A stretch of 64,000 nucleotides of DNA from Streptomyces sp. TSRI0107 (lineage in GTDB: Bacteria > Actinomycetota > Actinomycetes > Streptomycetales > Streptomycetaceae). Numbering within the stretch: position 1 is the stretch's first letter; each line of letters opens with the position of its first letter. Shown here in pieces: positions 7,985-15,365 of the stretch. The position numbers and the translations under genes were made by a program. The notes under the pieces are model-generated. The model did not search any database. It was not told the DNA's origin and saw only the letters and a list, made by a program, of their open reading frames with translations. Location of the stretch: the NCBI RefSeq assembly GCF_001905845.1, contig NZ_LIVZ01000013.1, forward strand, positions 186,001-250,000. The letters run 5' to 3'.

Positions 7985-8539
7985 ATGACCTCATCCGCGC
8001 ATGCCGCCCACCTTGCCCAGCTCAACGTCGCCACGCTGCGCTACCCCCTCGACGACCCGCGTATGTCGCCGTTCGTCGAGATGCTCGACCCGGTCAACGC
8101 CGCCGCCGACGGCGCGCCCGGCTTCGTGTGGCGGCTCGTGGAGGAGGGGACTGGCGACGCCACCGGGCTGCGCCCGGCGGGCGAGGACGTCATCGTGAAT
8201 CTGACCGTGTGGGAGACCCAGGAAGCCCTATGGGACTTCACCTACCGCAGCGGGCATCTGGAGGTGATGCGACGGCGCCGCGAATGGTTCGAGCGGCACA
8301 TCGAGGCCCACCTGGTGCTCTGGTGGGTCCCCGTCGGTCACCTCCCCACCGTCGACGAGGCCTTGGAACGGCTGGCGGACCTGCGGGCGCACGGCCCGTC
8401 CCCACGCGCGTTCACCTTCGCCTCCCCCTACACCGCAGCAGAGGCCGCCCAGCACATTCAGGCCGCGCCGCCGCTGCAGCCCGAACAGGCCGTCCGGAGC
8501 TCGCGGCGGACGCCGGCGGGGGACGCAGCGGCGGTGTAG
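7985..8539 (+). CDS. DUF3291 domain protein
   Basis: 184 residues from ATG 7985. The sequence follows the DUF3291 pattern: AHLAQLNVATLRYPLDDPRM near the N-terminus, then PGFVWRLVEEG, NLTVWETQEALWDFTYRSGH, RREWFERHIEAHLVLWWVPV and GHLPTVDEALERLADLRAHG. The family adopts a dimeric alpha/beta-barrel fold like antibiotic-biosynthesis monooxygenases, and some members lie near haem or redox genes. Substrate unknown. The preceding Cys-containing regulator probably controls it. The last 25 residues are low-complexity and probably disordered. Confidence 0.75.
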   Translation: MTSSAHAAHLAQLNVATLRYPLDDPRMSPFVEMLDPVNAAADGAPGFVWRLVEEGTGDATGLRPAGEDVIVNLTVWETQEALWDFTYRSGHLEVMRRRREWFERHIEAHLVLWWVPVGHLPTVDEALERLADLRAHGPSPRAFTFASPYTAAEAAQHIQAAPPLQPEQAVRSSRRTPAGDAAAV

Positions 8540-8689
8540 GACAGGGGCGCCTGGGCCGGCAGGGTCGCGGCCCCGGTACTCCGTGACCGCGCAGGCGACG
8601 GACTCGGAGTCTGTCGAGCAAGGGGAACCGGCCGGGCTGCGGTGCGGTGGTCGATGTGGATGCGGTGCCGTACACCGACTCTCGGAAAC

Positions 8690-9065
8690 GGTCAGCGAGG
8701 GAACCGCTCTCCTCTTCACCTCACTGCCGACGGCGTGGGCCAGTGTCAACGCCTTCTACATCAGTGGCGGGCTGCGGAACTGGTACGTCAACTTTGAGCG
8801 CCTTACTCGCCGTACCACGGAGGGGGTCGACACCTTCACCGTGGACCTGGCCATCGAGTCGGCCTGGCCGCCTGGCAGCGGAAGGACGTAGACGAGTACG
8901 CGCACGTGCGGCGGCTCGGCATCGTCACCGAGCACCAGGCCGTGGAGCGAGCCCGCGGTCAAGCCCTGGCAATGCTCGCCGAGACTCCGGCCCGTTCGCC
9001 GACGTCACCGCATGGACGGTTTGGCGATGGAATGCGTCCTGGTCCGCCCGGCGGCTGCGCCTGGC
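8690..9065 (+). pseudogene. DUF402 family gene broken by frameshifts
   Basis: Three plus-strand frames in succession give a DUF402 protein. The first has VNAFYISGGLRNWYVNFERL, then TRRTTEGVDTFTVDLAIES. Next comes QRKDVDEYAHVRRLGIVTEH, then QAVERARGQALAMLAE. The last has PFADVTAWTVWRWNASWSAR. The signature WYVNFExPTRRTxxGxDT is unmistakable. At least two indels, near 8870 and 8990, break the gene. DUF402 proteins act on nucleotides or phosphate esters in some bacteria. No intact copy is present in this window. Confidence 0.65.
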
Positions 9066-9223
9066 AGAGAGGAGTGGAGGGGGATGCGCCGATGGGTGTC
9101 CGACGGCGACAGTCCCCCTGCGATAGCCCAGGGAAGAGGTCGACGCTGGACCGACCGGCTGGGGCTGCGGGGTGTGGGCGAGCCCGGGGGCGTGGGCGGT
9201 GCACCGGTCGACCGCGCTTTCCC

Positions 9224-9457
9224 CTACATGGCGAGAGTGAGCTCAGTCCTTGGAGCGTCGAGTGCGGATGCCGACACGGCGACGGCGGCTGTGGTGACTA
9301 CTGATTCGGGTCCGGTCACGGCGACGGGGGTGACGATTGCGGCGACGATGGCGAGGACGGCGGTGGCACGCAGGGTCCACTTGAGCACGGTGAGGCTCCT
9401 GTCTCGGCGAGTGATGGCATGCGTCTTGATCGTCGCCACCCACCCGGTTTCTGGCAT
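9224..9457 (-). CDS. Small single-span membrane or secreted protein
   Basis: 77 residues from ATG 9457 (MPETGWVATIKTHAITRRDR). A hydrophobic stretch at about residues 30-52 (ATAVLAIVAAIVTPVAVTGP) follows a basic N-terminus, so it is either a membrane anchor or a signal peptide. A GGAGG lies 16 bases upstream, a little far. A perfect hairpin separates it from the MFS remnant upstream. No family recognised, and its place at the edge of the arsenic island may be chance. Confidence 0.4.
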   Translation of the reverse strand: MPETGWVATIKTHAITRRDRSLTVLKWTLRATAVLAIVAAIVTPVAVTGPESVVTTAAVAVSASALDAPRTELTLAM

Positions 9458-9473
9458 CGTCCGCAGGTTGTAA

Positions 9474-9499
9474 CCGCCTCCGCCGCACGGCGGAGGCGG
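9474..9499. terminator. Perfect 12-bp hairpin
   Basis: CCGCCTCCGCCG, a 2-base loop, then CGGCGGAGGCGG form a perfect inverted repeat. It lies after the MFS remnant and before the small minus-strand gene. No T-run follows, as is usual in streptomycetes. It could also act as an attenuator in the leader of the small gene. Confidence 0.5.
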
Positions 9500-9549
9500 C
9501 TGCCTGTGCTCGCGACCACCCGCGGAGTCCCCTGGATCCGCGCCACATG

Positions 9550-9863
9550 GGTACGGCGGGGCGATGAGCAGGGCGTACGGGCTGGAGGCGGCGGCGAAGG
9601 CGGCGGTGGTCAGTCCGCCGAGTGTGACCAAGATGGTTGTGCGGGCTGTGGCGGCGGGGCGAGCGCGGCGTACAGGGTGCAGCCAGGGTCTGGCCGACGC
9701 CGATGACGCCGATGACGCCGATGACGCAGAGGGCCCAGGCGGCCTGGCCGGTGGTGTACCCGCCTTTCAGGAGGCGCGGGACGAGGGCGGCGACTACGGC
9801 GTACATCGCGAAGCCGGACAGGGTGAAGGCGGTCGTGAGCGGGAGGGACGGTCGGTCGCGCAT
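9550..9863 (-). pseudogene. MFS transporter N-terminal remnant
   Basis: From ATG 9863 the minus strand reads MRDRPSLPLTTAFTLSGFAM, then LVPRLLKGGYTTGQAAWALC. These are the first membrane segments of an MFS permease. A GVIGVIG stretch follows, encoded by three 9-bp repeats, and after frame changes TLYAALA and LGGLTTAAFAAASSPYALLI. The remaining membrane segments are absent. Such permeases sit downstream of arsO-type flavoprotein genes in streptomycete ars clusters as I recall them. Here it begins 48 bases after the flavoprotein stop, so it was probably co-transcribed before decaying. Confidence 0.55.
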
Positions 9864-9911
9864 GGTCCCCTGTTCCGGTCGGGGTCCCACGTGTGGGCGT
9901 GCCCAGGTCGG

Positions 9912-11315
9912 TCACGAGTCGCAGCAGCCGCCCGCCGGGGCCCGCTCGGCAGTCGCCCCGGTCGCGGTGGGGGCGCCGAGTTGGACGAGCTGGAGTGCGG
10001 GGGTGCAGCAGCCTCCGCCGTCGCCCTGGGCGGCGTCGGGGGCGTCGAACAGGCCCGCGCCTCCGCAGACTCCGGTTTCGGGCAGGGTGAGTTCCACGCG
10101 GTCGGCGGAGGCTAGGTCGCCGGCGAGCGCGGCGGCGACGGAGCGGACCTGCTCGTAGCCGGTCATCGCCAGGAACGTCGGGGCGCGGCCGTAGGACTTC
10201 ATCCCGACCAGATACACGCCCTGTTCCGGGTGGGAGAGCTGGCGGTGGCCGTGCGGGTAGACGGTGCCGCAGGAGTGCTGGTTGGGGTCGATCAGCGGAG
10301 CCAGCGCGACCGGCGCCTGCAGGCGCTCGTCCAGGCCCAGGCGCAGTTCGTTCAGGAAAGACAGGTCGGGGCGGAAGCCGGTCAGCACGATCACCTCGTC
10401 GACCGGATCCAGGCGGCGTCCGTCCTCGCCGACCAGGATCAGGCGGCCGTTGTCGGCGCGCTCGATCGCCTCGGTACGGAAGCCGGTGACCGCATCCGCG
10501 TGGCCCTCGTCGACGGCGGTCTTCGCCGCCAGGCCCAGGGCCCCGCGCGCCGGGAGCTGGTCGGCCTCTCCGCCGCCGAAGGTGGAGCCTGAGATGCCCC
10601 GGCGCAGGATCCACACTCCCTTCGTCCCCGCGCCGTCGCCGGACTTCGCCAGGTCGGCGAGGTAGGCGAGGGCGGTGAACGCGGAGGCGCCCGCGCCGAT
10701 GACAGCGGTGCGCTTGCCCGCGTACCGGGCGCGGACGGCCGGGTCCTTGAGGTTTGGGACGCGGTAGGTGATCCGGTCCGCGGCGGCCTTCTCTCCGAGC
10801 GCGGGCAGTCCGCTGCCGCCAGCCGGAGACGGCGTGCTCCAGGTGCCAGAGGCGTCGATGACTGCGCGGGCGAAGACGCGCTCCTCACGGCCGTCGGCGT
10901 GGGCAACGTGCACGACGAACGGCTGCTGCTCGCGGTCGGCGTCGACGATTCGGTCCCGGCCGGTGCGCGAGACACCGGTGACGGTGGCGCCGAGGCGGAC
11001 GCGGTCGCCGAGGACCTCGGCGAGCGGCTGGAGGTAGAGGTCGGCCCAGTCGCCGCCGGTGGGGTAGGTGGCCGGGTCGGGCCTGGTCCAGCCGGTGGGG
11101 GCGAGGAGCTTCTCGGCGGCCGGGTCGACGACCTCGCCCCAGGTGGAGAACAGGCGCACGTGCGACCACTCGCGTACTGCGGCGCCGGCAGTGGGTCCCG
11201 CCTCCAATACCAGGGGTTCGATGCCCTGGTCGATCAGGTGCGCGGCGGCGGCCAGACCGGCGGGTCCGGCTCCGATCACGACGACGGGCAGCTCGGTGAT
11301 GGCGGGCGCGGTCAC
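9912..11315 (-). CDS. arsO: ArsO-type FAD/NAD(P)-dependent monooxygenase
   Basis: 467 residues from GTG 11315, chosen for the AGGAG five bases upstream; an ATG at 11330 is the alternative. Two nucleotide-binding glycine motifs are visible: VVVIGAGPAGLAAAAHLID near the N-terminus for FAD, and KRTAVIGAGASAFTALAYLA near residue 205 for NAD(P)H. The C-terminus is cysteine-rich (GGGCCTP near the end and a final GGCCDS), as in ArsO-like proteins of actinobacterial arsenic clusters. It probably oxidises an arsenic or organoarsenic substrate, though the reaction is not settled for this group. It diverges from the arsR side of the island behind its own palindromes. Confidence 0.7.
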   Translation of the reverse strand: MTAPAITELPVVVIGAGPAGLAAAAHLIDQGIEPLVLEAGPTAGAAVREWSHVRLFSTWGEVVDPAAEKLLAPTGWTRPDPATYPTGGDWADLYLQPLAEVLGDRVRLGATVTGVSRTGRDRIVDADREQQPFVVHVAHADGREERVFARAVIDASGTWSTPSPAGGSGLPALGEKAAADRITYRVPNLKDPAVRARYAGKRTAVIGAGASAFTALAYLADLAKSGDGAGTKGVWILRRGISGSTFGGGEADQLPARGALGLAAKTAVDEGHADAVTGFRTEAIERADNGRLILVGEDGRRLDPVDEVIVLTGFRPDLSFLNELRLGLDERLQAPVALAPLIDPNQHSCGTVYPHGHRQLSHPEQGVYLVGMKSYGRAPTFLAMTGYEQVRSVAAALAGDLASADRVELTLPETGVCGGAGLFDAPDAAQGDGGGCCTPALQLVQLGAPTATGATAERAPAGGCCDS

Positions 11316-11333
11316 GGCGACTCCTTGCATGTT

Positions 11334-11347
11334 TCGACATCTGTCGA
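11334..11347. promoter_or_regulatory. Palindrome at the arsO start
   Basis: TCGACA-TC-TGTCGA is a 6-2-6 palindrome 19 bases upstream of the arsO GTG. Its half-sites resemble those at the arsR start, so it is a candidate ArsR operator. Confidence 0.45.
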
Positions 11348-11379
11348 TGGATTGCGCCACCCAGCATGGCGCCTGCATT

Positions 11380-11405
11380 GACGAACGTCAACATAGACGT
11401 TCGTC
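11380..11405. promoter_or_regulatory. Candidate ArsR operator (perfect 10-bp inverted repeat)
   Basis: GACGAACGTC and GACGTTCGTC flank the spacer AACATA. The core GTCAACATAGAC is identical to the core of the site at the arsR start (12043-12074). It lies between arsO and the decayed flavoprotein reading away from it, so it may control both directions. Confidence 0.6.
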
Positions 11406-11436
11406 GATCTGTGAGGGCGGGGAGGGTGAGACTGCT

Positions 11437-12027
11437 GATGGAGCGCCTCCACGTCGCCGTGATCGGTGGTGGCAGTCTGGACTCGCCATCACTCATGCCT
11501 TCCAGCGGCGCGGTGTGCGGCCGGTGATGCTTCAGGCATCCAACCGTGCGGCCAGGTCGTGGTCGGGGGCCGACGGCTCCGCGGTGCAGATCGCTGCCGA
11601 ATTTGCCGAAACGGCAAGTGTCACGCTCGCCCCCCCCTGCGGGCCGGTGATGCTCGCGGCTCAGCGCGTCCTGGTCACGACCTGCACTTCTGGCTGACCC
11701 GCACCGGCCTGGATGCCGCGCCCCTCGGTCGGCGCGTTGAGGGGGCCGAGTTCGCTTGGTCGGGCGGGGGGCGGGAGGGGGTCGACGCGAACGCACTCGC
11801 CACCGGCTACCGCCCCCGACCTGCCGTGCCTCGCCCCCTCGGATGGCGCCTGGGTGCCGACGGGAACCCTCGGCACCGCGATGGCCCCGCGACTGGGGTG
11901 CCGGGGCTCGCGTATGCCGGGCCGGAGGTGCGGCGCAGCCTGTCGTCGAGAGTCCCTGTGTGGCGTCGACCGGGATGCGGACCGCGTGGCTCGGTTTCTG
12001 GCTGTCCACCTTGCGAGTCGGTGACGG
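11437..12027 (+). pseudogene. Decayed flavin monooxygenase (ArsO-like paralogue)
   Basis: Pieces of an FAD/NAD(P)-dependent monooxygenase appear in order on the plus strand in shifting frames. First comes HVAVIGGG, then QSGLAITHAFQRRGVRPVML and QASNRAARSW (FAD site). Then GADGSAVQIAAEFAETASVT (NAD(P) site), DLHFWLTRTGLDAAPLGRRV, VDANALATGYRPRPAV and GVPGLAYAGPEVRRSLSS. Last is DRDADRVARFLAVHL. Whole blocks between them are missing. It is a relic of a second flavoprotein reading toward arsR and cannot be functional. Confidence 0.6.
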
Positions 12028-12042
12028 GCCTCCCCGCTCTGG

Positions 12043-12074
12043 TTCGACGTGTGTCAACATAGACGCATGTCGAA
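12043..12074. promoter_or_regulatory. Candidate ArsR operator covering the arsR start codon
   Basis: TTCGACGTGTGTC, the spacer AACATA and GACGCATGTCGAA form an inverted repeat with two mismatched pairs. The ATG of arsR (12067) lies in the right half. It shares the core GTCAACATAGAC with the site at 11380-11405. Occupancy would block a leaderless or very short-leader transcript. Confidence 0.6.
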
Positions 12075-12441
12075 TGCGAAGGTGCTGCCGCTGCTCGAAG
12101 CCGAGGGCCGGAGCGTGGCGCCGTGCTGCCCGCCACTGACCGAGCGCCCGATGACCGCCGAGGAGGCCGAGACGGCCGCGCGGATGTTCAAGGCGCTCGG
12201 TGACCCGGTCCGTCTTCGGCTGTTCTCCGCGGTGGCCTCGCACGAGGGCGGCGAGGCGTGCGTATGCGACATCTCCGACGTCGGCGTCTCCCAGCCCACG
12301 GTGTCCCACCACCTGAAGAAGTTGAAGGAGGCGGGGCTGCTGACTTCCGAGCGGCGAGGCACCTGGGTGTACTACCGGGTTCAGCCGTCCGTGCTCGCCG
12401 TCATGGGCCAGCTGCTCGTGGGTGCCTCGGCTGCGGGATGA
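12067..12441 (+). CDS. arsR: ArsR-family arsenical repressor
   Basis: 124 residues from ATG 12067. The ArsR/SmtB winged helix is clear: MFKALGDPVRLRLFSAVASH, then CVCDISDVGVSQPTVSHHLK and EAGLLTSERRGTWVYYRV. Cys65 and Cys67 (ACVCDI) sit in the recognition-helix region, as in classic As(III)-binding repressors. An extra CysCys pair lies at 20-21. No ribosome site precedes the ATG and the operator overlaps it, which suggests a leaderless, autoregulated transcript. A GTG 18 bases upstream is possible but less likely. Confidence 0.85.
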   Translation: MSNAKVLPLLEAEGRSVAPCCPPLTERPMTAEEAETAARMFKALGDPVRLRLFSAVASHEGGEACVCDISDVGVSQPTVSHHLKKLKEAGLLTSERRGTWVYYRVQPSVLAVMGQLLVGASAAG

Positions 12442-12499
12442 CCCCACCCGGGCTCCTGCTCGTCACGTCCGGGGACGCTGCGGCGGCGAGCGGTCGCAA

Positions 12500-13025
12500 G
12501 AAGTGGTAGTGGACGAGGCGGGCGGTTGCCATGCGAGTGGCCGAGGCCGGGCCGGTCCAGGCGCCGTAGCCGAGCAAGTGCGGCCGCGGCGCTCCAAGGG
12601 CGCGCCTGCCGTCGGTGGGGATGTGTCCGCGCGCGCCGCGCAGGTTCAGCAGGGCGAGTTGGGCCAACACCGGGTGGCATCCGGTTCACCAGATCACCGC
12701 AACCGCGCGGGTCTGGCTGCCGTCGGCCCGCCGGACGTCGTCGGAGGTGAGCCGGGCGAACATCGGTTTCGCGGTCACGAGTCCCGCGTCGAGGGCGGCG
12801 CGGACGGGCGGCGCAGCGACGATGTCGCCGAGCGAGGCATCCCGCCGGTGTCGCTGCGTTCGGCATCGAGGGGCGGCCGTCGATGTCTTCAGCCAGGAAG
12901 AGTTGCGGGCACAGGGGCACCTCGAAACCGCTGTCCAGCCCGAGGTCGGCGACGATCTGAGCGCCGGAGTTCCCGCTGGCCGCCGATCACGACGACGCGC
13001 TGGCGCCTGGTGCCGGATCGCCTCC
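12500..13025 (-). pseudogene. Decayed flavoprotein, C-terminal part
   Basis: After the ACR3 gene the minus strand continues as broken pieces of a pyridine-nucleotide flavoprotein. In order these are VVVIGG, then QIVADLGLDSGFEVPLCPQL, EDIDGRPSMPNAATPAG, SLGDIVAAPPVRAALDAGLV, KPMFARLTSDDVRRADGS and AVAVIW. The last piece is RGARGHIPTDGRRALGAPRP followed by HLLGYGAWTGPASAT. Frame changes separate several of them and the FAD-binding N-terminus is missing. It is the second flavoprotein relic in the island, probably once co-transcribed with the pump. Confidence 0.55.
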
Positions 13026-13040
13026 CAGGATCGTGCTGCG

Positions 13041-14132
13041 TCATGCACCCGGCTGCGCGACCGTGAACGTCCGCCGCCATGCCAGCGAGACATACACCAG
13101 CGCGACGAGCACCGGCACCTCGATGAGCGGGCCCACGACGCCCGAGAGGGCCTGGCCGGAGGTTACGCCGAGGGTGGCGATGGCGACCGCGATGGCCGGC
13201 TCGAAGTTGTTGCCGGCGGCGGTGAAGGCGAGGGTGGCGGTGCGGTCGTAGGGGAGGCCGATGGCCTTGCCCAGCGTGAACGTGCCGAACCGCATCACCG
13301 CGAAGTACACCAGCAGCGGCAGCGCGATCCGGGCGACGTCCAGCGGCTGCGAGGTGATCGTCTTTCCCTGCAGGGCGAAGAGGATGACGATCGTGAACAG
13401 CAGCCCATACAGCGCCCACGGCCCGATCTTCGGCAGGAACTTCTGCTCGTAGCTCTCGCGGCCCATCTTCTGCTCGCCGATCCGGCGGGTCAGGAAGCCG
13501 GCCGGCAGCGGGACGCCGAGGAAGATGACGACGTTCGCTGCGATTTTCCACATGGAGATGTCCAGGTGCTCGCCGTCGCCGAGGCCCAGCCAGCCGGGCA
13601 GCAAGTCGAGGTAGAACCAGCCGAGCAGGCCGAAGGCCAGGACCTGGAAGACCGAGTTCAGCGCGACGAGGACGGCGGCTGCTTCGCGATGGCCGCAGGC
13701 GAGGTCGTTCCAGATGATGACCATGGCGATGCAGCGGGCCAGGCCGACGATGATCAGGCCGGTGCGGTATTCGGGCAGGTCCGGCAGGAAAATCCACGCC
13801 AGCGCGAACATCACCGCAGGTCCGAGGATCCAGTTGATGATCAGCGAGGAGATCACCAGCTTCCTGTCGCCTGTGACGGTGTCGAGCTTGTCGTAGCGGA
13901 CCTTGGCCAGGACCGGATACATCATGATCAGCAGGCCGAGCGCGATCGGCAGGGAGATGCCGCCGATCTCCACCTTCGCCAGCGCGTCGTCCAGTCCGGG
14001 GATCACCCGCCCGAGCCCGAGGCCGACGGCCATGGCGATGAGGATCCATACGGCGAGGTAGCGGTCGAGCGTGGAGAGCTTGGCGACGACGGATGCTTCC
14101 TGTGCCGTCGCGGGCGCTCCAGTGCGGGTCAC
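13041..14132 (-). CDS. acr3: ACR3-family arsenite efflux permease
   Basis: 363 residues from GTG 14132. About ten hydrophobic segments span the protein. The ACR3 hallmarks are present: Cys134 in LARCIAMVIIWNDLACG, and the late-segment motif AFTAAGNNFEPAIAVAIA with its conserved glutamate. The permease exports As(III) using the membrane gradient. The GTG overlaps the stop of the upstream arsR-type gene by four bases (GTGA), so the two are translationally coupled and controlled together. Confidence 0.9.
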   Translation of the reverse strand: MTRTGAPATAQEASVVAKLSTLDRYLAVWILIAMAVGLGLGRVIPGLDDALAKVEIGGISLPIALGLLIMMYPVLAKVRYDKLDTVTGDRKLVISSLIINWILGPAVMFALAWIFLPDLPEYRTGLIIVGLARCIAMVIIWNDLACGHREAAAVLVALNSVFQVLAFGLLGWFYLDLLPGWLGLGDGEHLDISMWKIAANVVIFLGVPLPAGFLTRRIGEQKMGRESYEQKFLPKIGPWALYGLLFTIVILFALQGKTITSQPLDVARIALPLLVYFAVMRFGTFTLGKAIGLPYDRTATLAFTAAGNNFEPAIAVAIATLGVTSGQALSGVVGPLIEVPVLVALVYVSLAWRRTFTVAQPGA

Positions 14133-14437
14133 GGGCAGGCCCTCTTGTTGTCGGCGGCGGTGCGGGCCCGCTCGGCCAGGTCGGCGAACTGCCCGGCGAG
14201 CGAGGCGACGACGTCCGGGCGGAGCTTGTAGTAGGTGAAGCGTCCGCACGGCTCGGTATCGACGACTCCGGCCTCGCGCAGGACCTTCAGGTGGTTGGAG
14301 AGGTTCGTCTGCTTGGCGCCGGTCTCCTCCACCAGGTGGGTGGTGCACAGCGTTTCGTGGGCGAGCAGGGCCACGATCTGGAGCCTGAGCGGGTCGGCCA
14401 GCGCCCGGATCAGGTCAGCGTCGACTGACGGCATCAT
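14129..14437 (-). CDS. ArsR-family repressor coupled to ACR3
   Basis: 102 residues from ATG 14437 (MMPSVDADLIRALADPLRLQ). The winged helix is intact (TNLSNHLKVLREAGVVDTEP). Cys31 (TLCTTHLVEE) and Cys64 (TEPCGRFTYYK) are the probable arsenite ligands. Their placement differs from the repressor at 12067, so the two proteins are not recent duplicates and may use different operators. Its stop overlaps the permease start by four bases. A CTGATATCAG palindrome lies about 28 bases upstream in the divergent promoter region. Confidence 0.85.
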   Translation of the reverse strand: MMPSVDADLIRALADPLRLQIVALLAHETLCTTHLVEETGAKQTNLSNHLKVLREAGVVDTEPCGRFTYYKLRPDVVASLAGQFADLAERARTAADNKRACP

Positions 14438-14464
14438 GGGCTGATAGTGTCACATCACCTGATG

Positions 14465-14474
14465 CTGATATCAG
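14465..14474. promoter_or_regulatory. CTGATATCAG palindrome, candidate operator
   Basis: A perfect 10-bp palindrome lies upstream of the second arsR gene, next to further CTGAT-like half-sites (CACCTGATG at 14455-14463). It is in the divergent region facing the arsC side and is a candidate site for the ACR3-coupled repressor. Confidence 0.4.
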
Positions 14475-14511
14475 TTGGGGCTGACCTGTGACCCGTCGAA
14501 AGGGTCTGTCC

Positions 14512-14840
14512 ATGTCCGCCGTTCCCACCCCCGCCCTTCTCTTCCCCGTCCGACGAGCGTCTGGCCGCCGGCGTCGCACGTCTCGGCCCGAACCGTCAAG
14601 GGTCTGCTCACCGGCTCCTACCAGCGCCCGGCTGGCGCCGCCTCCGTCACCACGCACCTGGTCGAGCCGGCCGAGCGCTTCACCGCCGAACGCCTCGACA
14701 CCCTCGCCTACGTCCAGGGCGTGCCGGGCGCAGTGCTGCAGCGGGTGCCGGCGGCGTTCCGATCGGAGTCGTCCGTCAGTCCGGGACGACATCGACATCG
14801 ACCGCGCATCACCGACTCGATCGCCAGCCTGCCGAGCACC
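14512..14840 (+). pseudogene. Degraded coding remnant upstream of arsC
   Basis: An apparent start, MSAVPTPALLFPV at ATG 14512, is followed by coding-like sense that jumps frame: DERLAAGVARLGP in one frame, then SARTVKGLLTGSYQRPAGAA, VTTHLVEPAERFTAERLDTL and AYVQGVPGAV in another. It looks like an alpha-helical domain of about 80 residues that has lost its frame. Some actinobacterial arsenate reductase-type proteins have an extra N-terminal helical domain, so this may be such a domain cut off from a phosphatase. Identification is weak. Confidence 0.35.
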
Positions 14841-14886
14841 TGAAACCCTGCAGTACCTGCCACTCACCCTTGTGAAGGAAGAACGC

Positions 14887-15306
14887 ATGTCCTCCGCTCC
14901 GCTCGCCTCCGTGCTGTTCGTCTGCGTCCACAACGCCGGCCGTTCGCAGATGGCCGCCGGTTTCCTCCGGCATCTCGCGGGCGACCGCGTCGAGGTTCGC
15001 TCTGCCGGTTCCATCCCCGGCGACCAGGTCAACCCTGCGGCTGTTGAGGCGATGCAGGAGGTCGGCATCGATATCTCCACCGCCAAGCCGAAGATCCTCA
15101 CCACTGAGGCCGTCCAGGCGTCCGACTACGTCATCACGATGGGCTGCGGCGACGCCTGCCCGATCTTCCCCGGCAAGAAGTACCTCGACTGGGCACTGGA
15201 AGACCCGGCAGGCAAGGGCGTCGACGCCGTCCGCCCGATCCGCGACGAGATCAAGACCCGCATCGAGGCCCTCATCGCCGAGATCGACGCCCAACAGGAG
15301 GCGTGA
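14887..15306 (+). CDS. arsC: Arsenate reductase, low-molecular-weight phosphatase type
   Basis: 139 residues from ATG 14887, with AAGGAAG upstream. The N-terminal phosphatase loop is Cys13-x5-Arg19-Ser20 (VLFVCVHNAGRSQMA), and the general acid is Asp106 (WALEDPAGKG). Cys87 and Cys91 lie in TMGCGDACPIFPGKKY. It reduces As(V) to As(III) for export by ACR3. The MGCGDxCPxFPGK pattern is what I associate with actinobacterial, mycothiol-linked enzymes, but a thioredoxin-linked mechanism cannot be excluded. The arsT remnant overlaps its stop. Confidence 0.88.
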   Translation: MSSAPLASVLFVCVHNAGRSQMAAGFLRHLAGDRVEVRSAGSIPGDQVNPAAVEAMQEVGIDISTAKPKILTTEAVQASDYVITMGCGDACPIFPGKKYLDWALEDPAGKGVDAVRPIRDEIKTRIEALIAEIDAQQEA

Positions 15307-15365
15307 ACTCCGCGACACAGCCCGACGAGGCACGCGAGGTCATCGTCATCGGTTCCGGCCCCAGC
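15303..15365 (+). pseudogene. arsT: Truncated thioredoxin-reductase-like arsT start
   Basis: A GTG at 15303 overlaps the arsC stop by four bases. It reads VNSATQPDEAREVIVIGSGP, which is the start of a thioredoxin-reductase-like ArsT up to the first FAD glycine motif. The next residues (SPCCSPPRTR) no longer fit the family. The rest of the gene, normally about 300 residues, is absent. The fragment shows that an arsC-arsT operon existed and lost its reductase by deletion. Confidence 0.6.
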
